The position numbers and the translations under genes are program-made. The notes under the pieces were generated by a model. The model saw only the letters and a program-made list of their open reading frames with translations, ran no database searches and was not told where the DNA came from. This document shows positions 23,769-34,414 of a stretch of DNA of 46,220 nt, piece after piece. Within the stretch, counting starts at the first letter, position 1. Every line of letters begins with the position of its first letter. The stretch covers positions 1 to 46,220 of the forward strand of contig JAIXLP010000074.1 in assembly GCA_026954015.1 (NCBI GenBank). The letters run 5' to 3'. Source of the DNA: Burkholderiales bacterium (GTDB lineage Bacteria; Pseudomonadota; Gammaproteobacteria; Burkholderiales; Burkholderiaceae_C).

Positions 23769-25094
23769 ATGGTTGAAATCGCCGTCCTCGTCGCGCTCAT
23801 CGTGCTCAATGGCCTGTTCGCCATGTCCGAACTGGCGCTGGTGTCCGCGCGCAGGGCGCGGCTGCAAAAACTCATCGACGCGGGCGACGCGGGCGCCATC
23901 GCCGCGGCCAAGCTGGGCGAGGAGCCCACGCGCTTTCTCTCCACCATCCAGATCGGCATCACCTCCATCGGCGTGCTCAACGGCATCGTGGGCGAATCGG
24001 CGCTGGCGCGGCCGCTGGCCGGGTGGCTGACTGCCTGGGGGATGGAAGCCAAATCCGCGGGCTATCTGGCGCTGGGCCTCGCGGTGGTGGTCATCACCTA
24101 TTTCTCCATCGTCGTGGGCGAGCTCGTGCCCAAGCGCCTGGGGCAGAGCCAGCCCGAGCTCGTCGCGCGCTTCGTCGCGCGGCCCATAGACTGGCTGGCG
24201 CGCGCCACGCGTCCCTTCGTGCGCCTGCTCACGCTCTCCACCGAGGCGCTGCTGCGCCTGCTGGGCGTGCACCAGGGGCGCGAGACCGTGACCGAGGATG
24301 AAATCCACGCCATGCTCGCAGAGGGCACGAGCGCGGGCGTGATCGAGCGCGACGAGCACCAGATGGTGCGCAACGTCTTTCGCCTGGACGAGCGCCAGAT
24401 CGGCTCGCTCATGGTGCCGCGCGCCGACGTGGTGTTCCTGGACGTGCTCGCGCCCTTCGAGCACAACCTCGCGTGCATCGAGCGCTCCAGCCACGCGCAC
24501 TTCCCGGTGGTGCGCGGCGGCATGGAGCACATCATGGGCGTGCTGCGCGCGCGCCAGTGGCTCACGCGCGTGCTGCGCGACCCGGCGGCGCAGCAGCTCG
24601 ATACGGAGCTGCTGCAGCCGCCGCTGTACGTGCCCGAAACCATCGACGGCATGGAACTGCTGCACGACTTTCGCCGCTCGGGCGTGCACATGGCCTTCGT
24701 CGTCGACGAATACGGTGAGGTGCAGGGCATCGTCACCGTGCAGGACCTGGTGGAGGCCATCACCGGCGAATTCAAGACGCACGACCCCGGCGACGCCTGG
24801 GCCACGCAGCGCCCCGACGGCTCATGGCTGCTCGACGGCCACATCCCCGTGCCCGAACTGAAGGACTGCCTGGGCCTCGCGAGCCTGCCCGAGGAGGACA
24901 AGGGCCGCTACCAGACGCTCAGCGGCATGCTCATGCTGCTCACCGGCAAGCTCCCCACCGAAACCGACGTGGTGCAGTGGGCGGGCTGGCGCTTCGAGAT
25001 CGTGGACATGGACGGCAAGACCATCGACAAGGTGCTCGCGACGCGCGTGGCGGACGGGCCGCTCATCGAGACGCCGCCGCCCGCGAGCCAATAG
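23769..25094 (+). CDS. CNNM/CorC (hemolysin-like) transporter-associated protein
   Basis: 441 residues in three parts. A DUF21/CNNM membrane domain (about 1-190) has NGLFAMSELALVSAR, STIQIGITSIGVLNGIVGES and VGELVPKRLG. A CBS pair (about 205-330) has MVPRADVVFLDV and HMAFVVDEYGEVQGIVT. A C-terminal CorC/HlyC domain (about 350-430) has DGSWLLDGHIPVPEL and TLSGMLMLLTGKLPTE. The family takes part in Mg2+/Co2+ efflux; the old name hemolysin is not informative. It is monocistronic and converges on a CBS-domain gene with a 17-base gap. Confidence 0.92.
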   Translation: MVEIAVLVALIVLNGLFAMSELALVSARRARLQKLIDAGDAGAIAAAKLGEEPTRFLSTIQIGITSIGVLNGIVGESALARPLAGWLTAWGMEAKSAGYLALGLAVVVITYFSIVVGELVPKRLGQSQPELVARFVARPIDWLARATRPFVRLLTLSTEALLRLLGVHQGRETVTEDEIHAMLAEGTSAGVIERDEHQMVRNVFRLDERQIGSLMVPRADVVFLDVLAPFEHNLACIERSSHAHFPVVRGGMEHIMGVLRARQWLTRVLRDPAAQQLDTELLQPPLYVPETIDGMELLHDFRRSGVHMAFVVDEYGEVQGIVTVQDLVEAITGEFKTHDPGDAWATQRPDGSWLLDGHIPVPELKDCLGLASLPEEDKGRYQTLSGMLMLLTGKLPTETDVVQWAGWRFEIVDMDGKTIDKVLATRVADGPLIETPPPASQ

Positions 25095-25111
25095 CGCCTT
25101 GGCGGGAGCGC

Positions 25112-25771
25112 TCAGCTCCAGAGATCGAGCGGCGGGTCGGCCACCATCGCGCGCAGGATGTCGGTGCGCGAGACGAAGCCGGTGCAGTGCCCGGCCTCGT
25201 CGGTCACCGGCAGACCCGGCAGGCCGGTATCGAGGAAGGCGCGCGCCAGGCGTCGCAGTTCGGTGTCGGCCGTCACCGTGGGCACCGGGCTGTACATCAC
25301 TTCCGAGACCGGGCGGCGCGCCAGCGCAATCGCCTGCTGGATCGCGCCGGGCTCGGGCAGCAGATCGAGCGGGGCCATGTCCGCGCGCATCAGCAGGCCT
25401 ATGACCTGCCCGCGCGCGTCCACCACCGGCGCCTGCGCGATGCGGTGCTGCGCCATCGTCTGCCACGCATCGTTCACGCGCCGGTGCGGCGCGACCGTGA
25501 TCGCTGCGGGCGTCATCACGTCACTCACGCGCGTGAGCGGCTGGCGCGGCAGCAGCGGGCCCTGCGCAGTCTGCTGGTAGGCGCTGGCGGCGCTGCCGCG
25601 CGCCGGGGGTGGCGTGCTGTCGCGGCGCGGCGGGCCGTCGGGCTCGCCCTCGTCTGCCGCACGCGTGCGCAGGGCCTGCGGGCGGCGCACGCGCCGCAGC
25701 CGCCCCACCTGCGCAAGCAGGTCCGCGTCGCCGCGAAACATCTGCCCCGAGGGGCCGAAGACGAAGAACAT
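25112..25771 (-). CDS. CBS-domain protein
   Basis: 219 residues. After a basic, disordered N-terminal region (about 25-70, many R, P and D) come two CBS domains: VSDVMTPAAITVAPHRRV with GQVIGLLMRADM, and VSEVMYSPVPTVTADTEL with GFVSRTDILRAMV. CBS pairs bind adenosine nucleotides. No enzymatic or membrane domain is attached, so its partner is unknown. It converges on the CNNM gene and is divergent from serS. Confidence 0.88.
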   Translation of the reverse strand: MFFVFGPSGQMFRGDADLLAQVGRLRRVRRPQALRTRAADEGEPDGPPRRDSTPPPARGSAASAYQQTAQGPLLPRQPLTRVSDVMTPAAITVAPHRRVNDAWQTMAQHRIAQAPVVDARGQVIGLLMRADMAPLDLLPEPGAIQQAIALARRPVSEVMYSPVPTVTADTELRRLARAFLDTGLPGLPVTDEAGHCTGFVSRTDILRAMVADPPLDLWS

Positions 25772-25811
25772 GGTTGCACCCTCCCGGCGAGGCTCGTCGA
25801 CAGCCGCCCCC

Positions 25812-27143
<1,332 letters not shown>

Positions 27144-27152
27144 TTTGGCCGC

Positions 27153-27158
27153 TACAAT
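27153..27158 (+). promoter_or_regulatory. -10 element of the tRNA-Ser gene
   Basis: TACAAT, 16 bases before the mature tRNA 5' end and nine bases after the serS stop. This suggests that the tRNA has its own promoter and does not depend on read-through. The -35 region is weak. Confidence 0.45.
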
Positions 27159-27174
27159 CGCCGGTTCGGGTCGC

Positions 27175-27265
<91 letters not shown>

Positions 27266-27276
27266 TGACCTGATCC

Positions 27277-27299
27277 ATCCCCCGTCCTGGGGGATTTTT
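27277..27299 (+). terminator. Rho-independent terminator of tRNA-Ser
   Basis: ATCCCCC/GGGGGAT perfect stem with a GTCCT loop, followed by TTTTT, 12 bases after the tRNA. It also separates the tRNA from the convergent metG gene. Confidence 0.9.
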
Positions 27300-27321
27300 G
27301 TTGGCGCGCCGCTGCCAGGCG

Positions 27322-29382
27322 TCAGCGTATGCGCATCCCGGGCTCGGCACCGGGGTAGGGTTCGAGCACGTAGAGGCCGGGGTGCGCCTTCTCGTCGGCG
27401 TGGCTGGCAGCCAGCACCATGCCTTCGCTCACGCCGAACTTCATCTTGCGCGGCGCGAGGTTGGCCACCAGCACCGTGAGCTTGCCCTGCAGTTGCTCGG
27501 GCCGGTACATGCTGGAGATGCCGGAGAACACGTTGCGCAGCCGCCCCTCGCCCGCGTCCAGCGTGAGCTGCAGCAGCTTGGCCGAGCCCTCCACCGCCTT
27601 GCATTCCACGATCTTCGCGATGCGCAGGTCCACCTTGGCGAAGTCGTCGATCGTGATCCCGGGGGCAATTTCCTCTCCACCCGGGGTGACCTTCTCGGGC
27701 TCGGGCAGGGCAAAGAGCGCATCGAGCTGCTCCACGGCCACGCGTTGCATCAGATGCTGGTACGGGCCGATGGCGTGATGCGCGCCCAGCAGCGTTGCAG
27801 CATCCGCAAACGCGAGCGGCGCCACCTGCAGGAAGCCCTCTACCTGCTGCGCGACGTGAGGCAGCATGGGCTTGAGATAGATCGTCAGCAGGCGAAAGGC
27901 CTCGATGCAGGTCGTGCACACGTCGTGCAGGCGCGCGTCCTGCCCTTCCTGCCGGGCCAGCTCCCAGGGCTTGTTGGTGTCCACGTAGGCGTTCACCCGG
28001 TCGCACAGCAGCATGATGTCGCGCGCGGCGCGGGCGGTGTCGCGCGCCTCGTAGGCCGCGACGATGTCGCCCTGCTGCGCGCGCAGCTCGGTCAGCAGCG
28101 CCTGGCCGTCGCTGCTTACGCTGCCGAGCTGGCCGCCAAAGCGCTTGGCGATGAAACCGGCCGCGCGGCTCGCGATGTTCACGTATTTGCCGATGAGATC
28201 GGCATTCACGCGCGCCATGAAGTCCTCGGGGTTGAAGTCGATGTCTTCGTTGCGCCCGTTGAGCTTGGCGCCCAGGTAGTAGCGCAGCCACTCGGGGTTC
28301 ATGCCGAGCTGCAGATACTTGAGCGGGTCCAGCCCCGTGCCGCGGCTCTTGCTCATCTTCTCGCCGTTGTTCACCGTGAGAAAGCCGTGCACGCAGATCT
28401 TGTCCGGCGTCTTGCGGCCGCTGAATTTGAGCGTCGCGGGCCAGAACAGCGTGTGGAAGGTGATGATGTCCTTGCCGATGAAGTGCACCTGCTCAAGCTG
28501 CGGGTCGGCCATGTAGGCCTCGTAGCTCTCGCCGCGCTTGTCCAGCAGGTTCTTCAGGCTGGCGAGGTAGCCGATGGGCGCATCCAGCCACACGTAGAAG
28601 TACTTGCCCGGCGCGTCCGGGATCTCGATGCCGAAGTAGGGCGCGTCGCGCGAGATGTCCCAGTCGTCCAGGCCGGTGCTCGTCGAGCCGTCGGGATTGG
28701 TGCGCGTGCCGAACCATTCCCTGACCTTGGCGGCCACTTCCGGCTGCACGTGCACGCCGTTCTGCGTCCATTCCTTCAGAAACGCCACGCAGCGCTCGTC
28801 CGAGAGCTTGAAGAAGAAATGCTCCGAGGTCTTCAGTTCCGGCTTCGCGCCCGAGAGCGCGGAGTAGGGGTTGATGAGCTCGGTGGGCGCATACACCGCG
28901 CCGCAGACCTCGCAGTTGTCGCCGTACTGGTCCTTGGCGTGGCAGCGCGGGCATTCGCCCTTGATGAAGCGGTCGGGCAGGAACATGGCCTTCTCGGGAT
29001 CGAAGAACTGCTCGATGGTGCGTGTCTCGATCAGCCCGGCGGCTTTCAGATCCAGGTAGATCTGCTGCGCCAGCGCGTGGTTTTCCGGCGCGTCGGTGCT
29101 GTGCCAGTTGTCGAACGCGATGTGAAAGCCGTCCAGGTATTGCTTGCGTCCGGCGGCGATGTCGGCGACGAACTGCTGCGGTGTCTTGCCTGCCTTCTCG
29201 GCGGCAATCATGATGGGCGCGCCGTGCGCGTCGTCGGCGCCGACGAAGTTCACCTGGCTGCCCTGCATGCGCTGCGCCCGCACCCAGGTGTCGGCCTGGA
29301 TGTATTCCATGATGTGGCCGATGTGGAATTTGCCGTTGGCGTACGGCAGCGCGGTGGTGACGAAGATCTTGCGGGCGGACAT
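27322..29382 (-). CDS. metG: Methionyl-tRNA synthetase
   Basis: 686 residues, the long E. coli-like form. HIGH is at 20-23 (KFHIGH), followed by the CP domain with a zinc knuckle [23 protein letters not shown] appears in [16 protein letters not shown], then comes the helical anticodon domain. A C-terminal Trbp111-like tRNA-binding domain starts near 580 ([20 protein letters not shown]) and allows dimerisation. It stands alone and faces the serS/tRNA-Ser unit. Confidence 0.98.
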   Translation of the reverse strand: MSARKIFVTTALPYANGKFHIGHIMEYIQADTWVRAQRMQGSQVNFVGADDAHGAPIMIAAEKAGKTPQQFVADIAAGRKQYLDGFHIAFDNWHSTDAPENHALAQQIYLDLKAAGLIETRTIEQFFDPEKAMFLPDRFIKGECPRCHAKDQYGDNCEVCGAVYAPTELINPYSALSGAKPELKTSEHFFFKLSDERCVAFLKEWTQNGVHVQPEVAAKVREWFGTRTNPDGSTSTGLDDWDISRDAPYFGIEIPDAPGKYFYVWLDAPIGYLASLKNLLDKRGESYEAYMADPQLEQVHFIGKDIITFHTLFWPATLKFSGRKTPDKICVHGFLTVNNGEKMSKSRGTGLDPLKYLQLGMNPEWLRYYLGAKLNGRNEDIDFNPEDFMARVNADLIGKYVNIASRAAGFIAKRFGGQLGSVSSDGQALLTELRAQQGDIVAAYEARDTARAARDIMLLCDRVNAYVDTNKPWELARQEGQDARLHDVCTTCIEAFRLLTIYLKPMLPHVAQQVEGFLQVAPLAFADAATLLGAHHAIGPYQHLMQRVAVEQLDALFALPEPEKVTPGGEEIAPGITIDDFAKVDLRIAKIVECKAVEGSAKLLQLTLDAGEGRLRNVFSGISSMYRPEQLQGKLTVLVANLAPRKMKFGVSEGMVLAASHADEKAHPGLYVLEPYPGAEPGMRIR

Positions 29383-29451
29383 GGCTTTCGGGCAGCGAAG
29401 GCGAAACCGGCCATTGTAGGAAACGCTGCGCCGCTGTGGGTGCGCGCGGGT

Positions 29452-29772
29452 TCAGCGCCCCGTCTTGTGCCGGTACATGGTTACGCCGGCGTGGCGCGGC
29501 AGCTTGCGCCTGTGCGTCACTGCTGACGCCGCATGTCAGGGTGGCGTATGCATTGCCCCTGCGAAGCGCGCCGCGACGTTGCCGGTGCACCGGCGCCGCG
29601 CCACCTCGATGAGCGCGCAGTCGCTGCGCGGTTTGAAGTCGTTGAGGTCGATGAGAAGCACCGCGAAGGGTGGCTGCGGCTGGCCCGCGGCGCTCTCGCG
29701 GGCCAGCGTGACCAGTGTGTGATCGGGCGCGTTGCAGTTGTTCACGCCGGTCAGCGGGCCGGCGGCGACGCG
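29452..29772 (-). pseudogene. Decayed GGDEF (diguanylate cyclase) domain
   Basis: Read on the minus strand, three frames each keep a part of a GGDEF domain in the right order. The first has GPLTGVNN (the usual DxLTGLxNR start), then FAVLLIDLNDFKP and CALIEVARR and VAARFAGA in place of VARFGGDEF. The next frame gives YATLTCGVS, and the third gives MYRHKTGR before a stop, as at the end of GGDEF domains (AMYRAK..GR). The region that should hold the rest of the substrate site and the GGDEF signature is missing, and stops interrupt the frame. The whole remnant is about 105 codons, compared with about 160 for an intact domain. It lies directly behind the patatin gene on the same strand. Confidence 0.75.
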
Positions 29773-29783
29773 CGCGCTCGGGC

Positions 29784-31010
29784 CTATGGCGCGTTCCAGT
29801 CGAAAAAAGCCAGCACTTCGTCGCGGCGCGCGGCCACGTCCGCGCGGCCAAGCGCCATGAGTTCTCGAGTGTATTTTTCCTCGAACAGCAGATAGCTGGC
29901 GAGCGCTGCGCTGCGGACGTCGTTCCCTCCGGAAGAGACCCCGAGCGTGCCCAGCAGCGTGCGTAGCGCGACCGGAAGGCTGTCCACATGGCGCGCCGCG
30001 ATCGCGTCCAGGCGCTGCGAGGGCGAGATCACCAGCAACCGCAGGGGCCTGAGGCTGCTGCCGGTGCGCTGCTCCGGGGGGATCAGCGCCAGCGTCCTGT
30101 TGATGCGCTGCATGCGCTCCACGTCCACCCAGAGTGCGTCCAGGAAGATGTTGGAGAGCGCGTGCCCCGCGATCTGCGCAAGCGATGGGTAGCCGGTGGA
30201 CGGTGCCGTGCCGGGGTCGTGGCCCGACTCGCGCATGCGCCCCGCGCCGATCACGAGGATGCGTTCGGCGCCCAGATGGATCGCGGGCGCGATGGGCGCC
30301 GACTGGCGCATCGAGCCGTCGCCGAAGTACTCGACGTGGCCGTCGATGTCCAGCGCCTGCGCCGGGAAAATGAACGGAATGGCCGACGAGGCGAGCAGGT
30401 GCTCGGGGCAGATTTCCCCGCGGATCGCGCGCCGCTGCGAGCGCACCCAGGGCACGAGCTGGTCACAGGCTTCGAAGAACGTGACGTGTTCGCCCGAGCT
30501 GTAGCTCGACGCCGTGACGGCCAGTGCGTGCAGATGCCCTTGGCGCATCAGCATGGGCAGGCGCACCAGCGGCACGAGCTGGTTCAGCAGCTGGTTCAGC
30601 GGCGTGTTGTCCAGCAGCGAACGCGGGCGCAGGTGGTGCCAGCGCGCGACCGCCCAGCCGAGCGAGAGCAGCGTGAGCCAGCGCGCACCGCTGCGCAGCA
30701 TGCTGATCGAGTCGGCGCGGTAGACGTGCTGCGGATGAAAGTGCCCCCACACGCGGGCAATGCGCCGCACGGCGCGGTCGAACTGGTCGGCGCCGCAGGC
30801 GAGCGCGGCGGCGTTGATCGCGCCCGCCGAGGTGCCGGCCATGATGGGAAAGGGGTTGCCCTGCACTCCCGGCTGGCAGGCGCGCCGCAGATCGGAGATG
30901 GCCTGCAGCACGCCGACCTGGTAGGCGGCGCGCGCGCCGCCGCCGGTGAGCACGAGGCCCGTGAGGGGCGTGGCGCTCGCGCGGGTGCCGAAGGAGGGCT
31001 GTTCGTGCAT
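29784..31010 (-). CDS. Patatin-like phospholipase
   Basis: 408 residues. The oxyanion loop GGGARAAYQ at 23-31, nucleophile elbow GTSAG with S61, and the catalytic aspartate in YFGDGSMRQSAPI give the Ser-Asp dyad of patatin hydrolases. These release fatty acids from phospholipids; there is no signal peptide, so it is likely intracellular or associated with the inner membrane. Residues 300-400 form a helical C-terminal part. ATG at 31010 gives the family start just ahead of the first motif. The frame upstream of it is not coding. It is divergent from the DUF47-pit operon. Confidence 0.92.
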   Translation of the reverse strand: MHEQPSFGTRASATPLTGLVLTGGGARAAYQVGVLQAISDLRRACQPGVQGNPFPIMAGTSAGAINAAALACGADQFDRAVRRIARVWGHFHPQHVYRADSISMLRSGARWLTLLSLGWAVARWHHLRPRSLLDNTPLNQLLNQLVPLVRLPMLMRQGHLHALAVTASSYSSGEHVTFFEACDQLVPWVRSQRRAIRGEICPEHLLASSAIPFIFPAQALDIDGHVEYFGDGSMRQSAPIAPAIHLGAERILVIGAGRMRESGHDPGTAPSTGYPSLAQIAGHALSNIFLDALWVDVERMQRINRTLALIPPEQRTGSSLRPLRLLVISPSQRLDAIAARHVDSLPVALRTLLGTLGVSSGGNDVRSAALASYLLFEEKYTRELMALGRADVAARRDEVLAFFDWNAP

Positions 31011-31084
31011 GGAACCTGGGGGCTGCGCCGTGCTGTTGTCGGGGTGGTGCCTGTTGCCGGCGAATTTACCGCCTGTTGTCCAAA

Positions 31085-31113
31085 CCCGGCGCGCGTGCAT
31101 GGCCGGGTAAAAT
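31085..31113 (+). promoter_or_regulatory. Inverted repeat and possible -10 upstream of the DUF47-pit operon
   Basis: CCCGGC (31085-31090) and GCCGGG (31102-31107) are perfect inverted arms directly before TAAAAT (31108-31113). The leader to the ATG would be about 58 bases. No pho box is visible. Confidence 0.35.
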
Positions 31114-31177
31114 TTGCTGCGTCGCGCCATGCCGCGACGCGCACGGTCAGTTCGATCCCATCCCGTCAGGAGCCTGC

Positions 31178-31825
31178 ATGCTGTTCGGCAAATTATTGCC
31201 CCGAGAGGGCAATTTTTTCGAAATGTTCAACCAGCATGCCCATTGCATCGTCCAGGCTGCCGAGGCATTTTCCGCGCTGGTGGCCAACTATGCCGACCAC
31301 CACCAGCGCGAACAGCACCAGCAGGCGGTGGACGATGCCGAGCGCGCCGCCGACCGCGTGACGCACGAGGTGAACCGAGCGCTGCACAAGACCTTCATCA
31401 CGCCGATCGATCGCGAGCAGATCCATCTGCTCATCAACACCATGGACGACGTGGCCGACCTGCTGCAGGACACGGCCGAGGCCATGGCGCTCTACGACCT
31501 GCAGCACGTGACCGAGGAGATCGTGCGGCTCACCGAGCTGTGCATGAAGTGCTGCGTGCTGGTGCACGATGCGGTGGCCACGCTCGGGCGCATCGCGGAG
31601 CCGGCGGTGACCGAGCGCGCGCTCAAGGTCTGCGAGGAAATCGACCGCATCGAGGGCGAGGCCGACCGCGTGCTGCGCAGCGCCATGAGCAAGCTGTTCC
31701 GCGAGGACGTGGACGTGCGCGAGCTCATCAAGCTCAAGGAAATCTACGAGCTGCTCGAAACCGTGACCGACAAGTGCGAGGATGTGGCCAACCACATCGA
31801 GGGCGTGATCCTCGAAAATTCCTGA
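31178..31825 (+). CDS. DUF47 (PhoU-like) phosphate transport accessory protein
   Basis: 215 residues, all helical, starting MLFGKLLPREGNFFEMFNQH. ERAADRVTHEVNRALHKTFI and ITPIDREQIHLLINTMDDV are the conserved DUF47 motifs, and the second half repeats the pattern (ERALKVCEEIDRIEGEADRV, KLKEIYELLETVTDKCEDVA). The family is related to PhoU and is nearly always paired with a Pit transporter, whose activity it probably regulates. AGGAG lies six bases before the ATG. The pit gene follows after 40 bases. Confidence 0.94.
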   Translation: MLFGKLLPREGNFFEMFNQHAHCIVQAAEAFSALVANYADHHQREQHQQAVDDAERAADRVTHEVNRALHKTFITPIDREQIHLLINTMDDVADLLQDTAEAMALYDLQHVTEEIVRLTELCMKCCVLVHDAVATLGRIAEPAVTERALKVCEEIDRIEGEADRVLRSAMSKLFREDVDVRELIKLKEIYELLETVTDKCEDVANHIEGVILENS

Positions 31826-31865
31826 CCCATCCCCCCGCACCACCACAACCTGCCTTCCTGCGTAC

Positions 31866-32876
31866 ATGGAAACCGTACAGACCGCCCTCTGGGTCGTGGT
31901 GCTGCTGGTGGCGCTGGCCATCGCGTTCGACTTCATGAACGGCTTTCACGATGCCGCCAACTCGATCGCCACCGTGGTCTCGACGGGGGTGCTCAAGCCC
32001 ACGCAGGCCGTGGTGTTCGCCGCGTTCTTCAACGTGGTCGCGATCTTCGTCTTTCACCTGAGCGTGGCGGCGACCATAGGCAAGGGCATCGTCGACATCC
32101 ACGTGGTGGACACGCACGTCGTGTTCGGCGCGCTGATCGGCGCCATCACCTGGAACGTCATCACCTGGTACTACGGCATCCCGAGCAGCTCCTCGCACGC
32201 GCTGATCGGTGGCATCGTCGGCGCGGTGATCGCCAAGGTGGGCGCGGGCGCGCTGGTGGCGAGCGGCATTTTCAAGATCGTCGCCTTCATCTTCATATCG
32301 CCGCTGCTGGGTTTCGTGCTCGGTTCGATGATGATGGTGCTGATGGCGTGGCTGCTCAGGCGCGTGCGCCCGCAGCGCATCGACCGGTGGTTCCGGCGAT
32401 TGCAGCTGGTGTCCGCGGGCGCGTACAGCCTCGGCCACGGCGGCAACGACGCACAGAAAACCATAGGCATCGTCTGGCTGCTGCTCATTGCCACGGGTTA
32501 CGCATCCGCCTCGGACGTCGAGCCGCCCATCTGGGTGATCCTGGCCTGCTACACGGCCATGGGCCTGGGCACCATGTTCGGCGGCTGGCGCATCGTCAAG
32601 ACCATGGGCCAGAAGATCACCAAGCTCAAGCCCGTGGGCGGCTTCTGCGCGGAGACGGGCGGGGCGCTGTCGCTGTTTCTCGCCACCTGGCTGGGCATTC
32701 CCGTCTCGACCACGCACACGATCACGGGCGCCATCGTCGGCGTGGGCTCCACGCAGCGCGCCAGCGCGGTGCGCTGGGGTGTGGCGGGCAACATCGTCTG
32801 GGCCTGGATACTCACGATCCCGGCGAGCGCGTTCGTCGCGGGCATCGCCTACTGGGTGAGCCTGCAGCTCTACTGA
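31866..32876 (+). CDS. pit: Inorganic phosphate transporter, PiT family
   Basis: 336 residues, about nine or ten membrane helices. The two inverted PiT signatures are present: [19 protein letters not shown] near residue 22 and [15 protein letters not shown] near 192. [17 protein letters not shown] and [16 protein letters not shown] are the matching second-half motifs. It is a low-affinity metal-phosphate/H+ symporter of the inner membrane. It forms an operon with the DUF47 gene. A hairpin follows the stop directly. Confidence 0.95.
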   Translation: METVQTALWVVVLLVALAIAFDFMNGFHDAANSIATVVSTGVLKPTQAVVFAAFFNVVAIFVFHLSVAATIGKGIVDIHVVDTHVVFGALIGAITWNVITWYYGIPSSSSHALIGGIVGAVIAKVGAGALVASGIFKIVAFIFISPLLGFVLGSMMMVLMAWLLRRVRPQRIDRWFRRLQLVSAGAYSLGHGGNDAQKTIGIVWLLLIATGYASASDVEPPIWVILACYTAMGLGTMFGGWRIVKTMGQKITKLKPVGGFCAETGGALSLFLATWLGIPVSTTHTITGAIVGVGSTQRASAVRWGVAGNIVWAWILTIPASAFVAGIAYWVSLQLY

Positions 32877-32937
32877 GCGCTATCTCGCATATAGCGCCTT
32901 GCGCAGTTGCAGCAGGCGCTGGAGCCGTATTTCACTG
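32877..32937 (+). repeat. Dispersed hairpin repeat, copy 7 (decayed, extended)
   Basis: GCGCTAT/ATAGCGC (32877-32883 and 32891-32897) forms a hairpin directly after the pit stop. It is followed by TTGCGCAGTTGCAGCAGGCGCTGGAGCCGTATTTCA, whose end matches the GCGCTGGAGCCGTATTTTC end of copy 2. The 5' half has diverged. Confidence 0.6.
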
Positions 32938-33378
32938 AGAGATCTTGCGCGCTTCCTCGAGCTGGTACTGCCAGAAGTGCTCGAAGCCGAAGGCGATGGT
33001 GGCCATCAGCACGCCCGCGCCGATGAGCAGCGACCCCGCGACCGCGAACACGGTGAGCCAGTAGGTGCGCCCCGCCGGATCGTCGGGCGCCGCGCCCGGA
33101 TTGAAGCGCGCATTCCACTTTTCGGCGGGCATGAGCCCGTAGACGATCGCGGTGAGCGCGCAGGCGGAAATGACGAGGCCCAGCAGCGGCACGAGCAGCC
33201 AGCTGATCTGGTCGTCCACGCCCAGCTGCTGGATGCGCTCGACACCGAACAGGCCGAGCGCCGTCGGGATGGGCAGCAGCCAGCCCAGCCAGTCGCCCAC
33301 GCCGTGCAGGTAGAAGCGGTGCAGTCCCAGCGGCCCGCCGATGAAGGCCAGCCAGGAGGCGAGGGTCTTGTTTTTCAT
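32932..33378 (-). CDS. TM2-like small membrane protein
   Basis: 148 residues. The N-terminus [20 protein letters not shown] resembles a TM2 domain (short helix, turn, G-x-H-R-FYLG). Three or four hydrophobic segments lie at about 7-24, 26-45, 58-80 and 108-130, ending in a cytoplasmic basic/acidic tail. Function unknown. It is divergent from rpsP, and its promoter region must lie in the 140 bases shared with the S16 leader. Confidence 0.75.
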   Translation of the reverse strand: MKNKTLASWLAFIGGPLGLHRFYLHGVGDWLGWLLPIPTALGLFGVERIQQLGVDDQISWLLVPLLGLVISACALTAIVYGLMPAEKWNARFNPGAAPDDPAGRTYWLTVFAVAGSLLIGAGVLMATIAFGFEHFWQYQLEEARKISQ

Positions 33379-33392
33379 GGGATGCGATTATT

Positions 33393-33519
33393 CCCCGGAT
33401 CGGGGCACCGCTATAATGCGCGGCTTTGCAGCGTGTCGCTGGCCGGGTGGCCAGTCGCGTGTCTCAAACGCAGCAAGAACGGCCGCAGCGGTTGCGGCTA
33501 CCACCCGAAGGATACAACC
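33393..33519 (+). promoter_or_regulatory. rpsP: rpsP promoter and structured leader
   Basis: TATAAT at 33412-33417 is the -10, with a weak -35. CCCCG-GAT-CGGGG (33393-33405) is an inverted repeat in the spacer region. The leader of about 95 bases can form two hairpins, CTGGCC/GGCCAG (33438-33453) and GCCGCA/TGCGGC (33482-33498), before an AAGGA ribosome site. Autogenous control of the operon is a possibility; I cannot confirm it. Confidence 0.6.
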
Positions 33520-33771
33520 ATGGTCGTGATTCGACTCTCCCGCGGCGGCGCCAAGGGCCGTCCGTTCTTCAACGTCGTCGTCGCCGACAAGCGCGCGCGT
33601 CGCGATGGCAGCTTCATCGAGCGTGTGGGCTTCTACAACCCTTCCGCCACGGGCGGCGAGGAAACCCTGCGCCTGGTGCAGGACCGCATCACCTACTGGA
33701 AGAGCGTGGGCGCGCAGGCGTCGCCCACCGTCGAGCGCCTCATCAAGCAGTCGGTCCAGCAGGCTGCCTGA
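33520..33771 (+). CDS. rpsP: 30S ribosomal protein S16
   Basis: 83 residues starting [20 protein letters not shown], with [19 protein letters not shown] and [20 protein letters not shown]. Length and motifs match bacterial S16. It is the first gene of rpsP-rimM-trmD-rplS. It is separated from rimM by 70 bases that contain a terminator-like hairpin. Confidence 0.98.
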   Translation: MVVIRLSRGGAKGRPFFNVVVADKRARRDGSFIERVGFYNPSATGGEETLRLVQDRITYWKSVGAQASPTVERLIKQSVQQAA

Positions 33772-33791
33772 CCACTCTGGCGTTGACTGCC

Positions 33792-33827
33792 GCGGGCTCC
33801 GTCGGTTGGACTGACGGGCCCGTTTTT
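33792..33827 (+). terminator. Terminator-like hairpin between rpsP and rimM
   Basis: GGGCTCCGTC and GACGGGCCC pair with one bulge and are followed by GTTTTTG. The position inside the operon suggests partial termination after S16. Confidence 0.7.
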
Positions 33828-33841
33828 GTTTTGTGCCACAC

Positions 33842-34414
33842 ATGAACGACTTTCCGCCACTGCCCGCCTGCGAGCTGCCGGACGATGCGGTCGAGGTGGG
33901 CCGCATCGGCGACGCCTGGGGCGTCAAGGGGTGGTTCAAGGTCGTGCCGTACAGCAGCCAGCCCGATACGCTGCTTGCTGCACCGCACTGGCTGCTGCTG
34001 CCCGCGCAGCGCGGTGCAAAAAGTCCGTTCGAGGGTGCCGTCGAGCTTGCGGTGCTTGAAGCGCGCGTGCACGGCGACGCGCTCGTCGCGCGTGCCGAAG
34101 GCGTGCAGGAGCGGGCGCACGCCGAGCAATTGCGCGGCGCGCGCGTCTTCGTGGCGCGTGCCGCATTCCCCGCGCCCGGCGCAGACGAGTACTACTGGGT
34201 GGATTTGATCGGACTGCCGGTCGTCAACCGCGAGGGCGTCGCGCTGGGCACGGTCAGGGAGCTGCTGCCGTCGGGCCCGCAGACCACGCTGGTGCTTGCC
34301 GGCGTATCCGCCGGCAAGCCGTGCGAGCGCCTGATCCCGTTCGTCTCGACCTTCGTCGACGAGGTGGATCTGCCGGGGCGGCGCATTACCGTCGACTGGC
34401 AGCCCGATTTCTGA
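33842..34414 (+). CDS. rimM: Ribosome maturation factor RimM
   Basis: 190 residues. VEVGRIGDAWGVKGWFKVVP is the RimM N-terminal signature, and the PRC-barrel follows with EYYWVDLIGLPVVNREG, LGTVRELLPSG and LIPFVSTFVDEVDLPGRRIT. It assists assembly of the 30S head around S19. ATG at 33842 is chosen; GTG three codons earlier is possible, and no clear ribosome site is seen for either. Its stop overlaps trmD by one base. Confidence 0.96.
   Translation: MNDFPPLPACELPDDAVEVGRIGDAWGVKGWFKVVPYSSQPDTLLAAPHWLLLPAQRGAKSPFEGAVELAVLEARVHGDALVARAEGVQERAHAEQLRGARVFVARAAFPAPGADEYYWVDLIGLPVVNREGVALGTVRELLPSGPQTTLVLAGVSAGKPCERLIPFVSTFVDEVDLPGRRITVDWQPDF

Noticed and set aside
27298..29526. Plus-strand frame of 742 codons
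   Set aside because: Antisense to metG; the composition mirrors the synthetase codons, and no domain is present.
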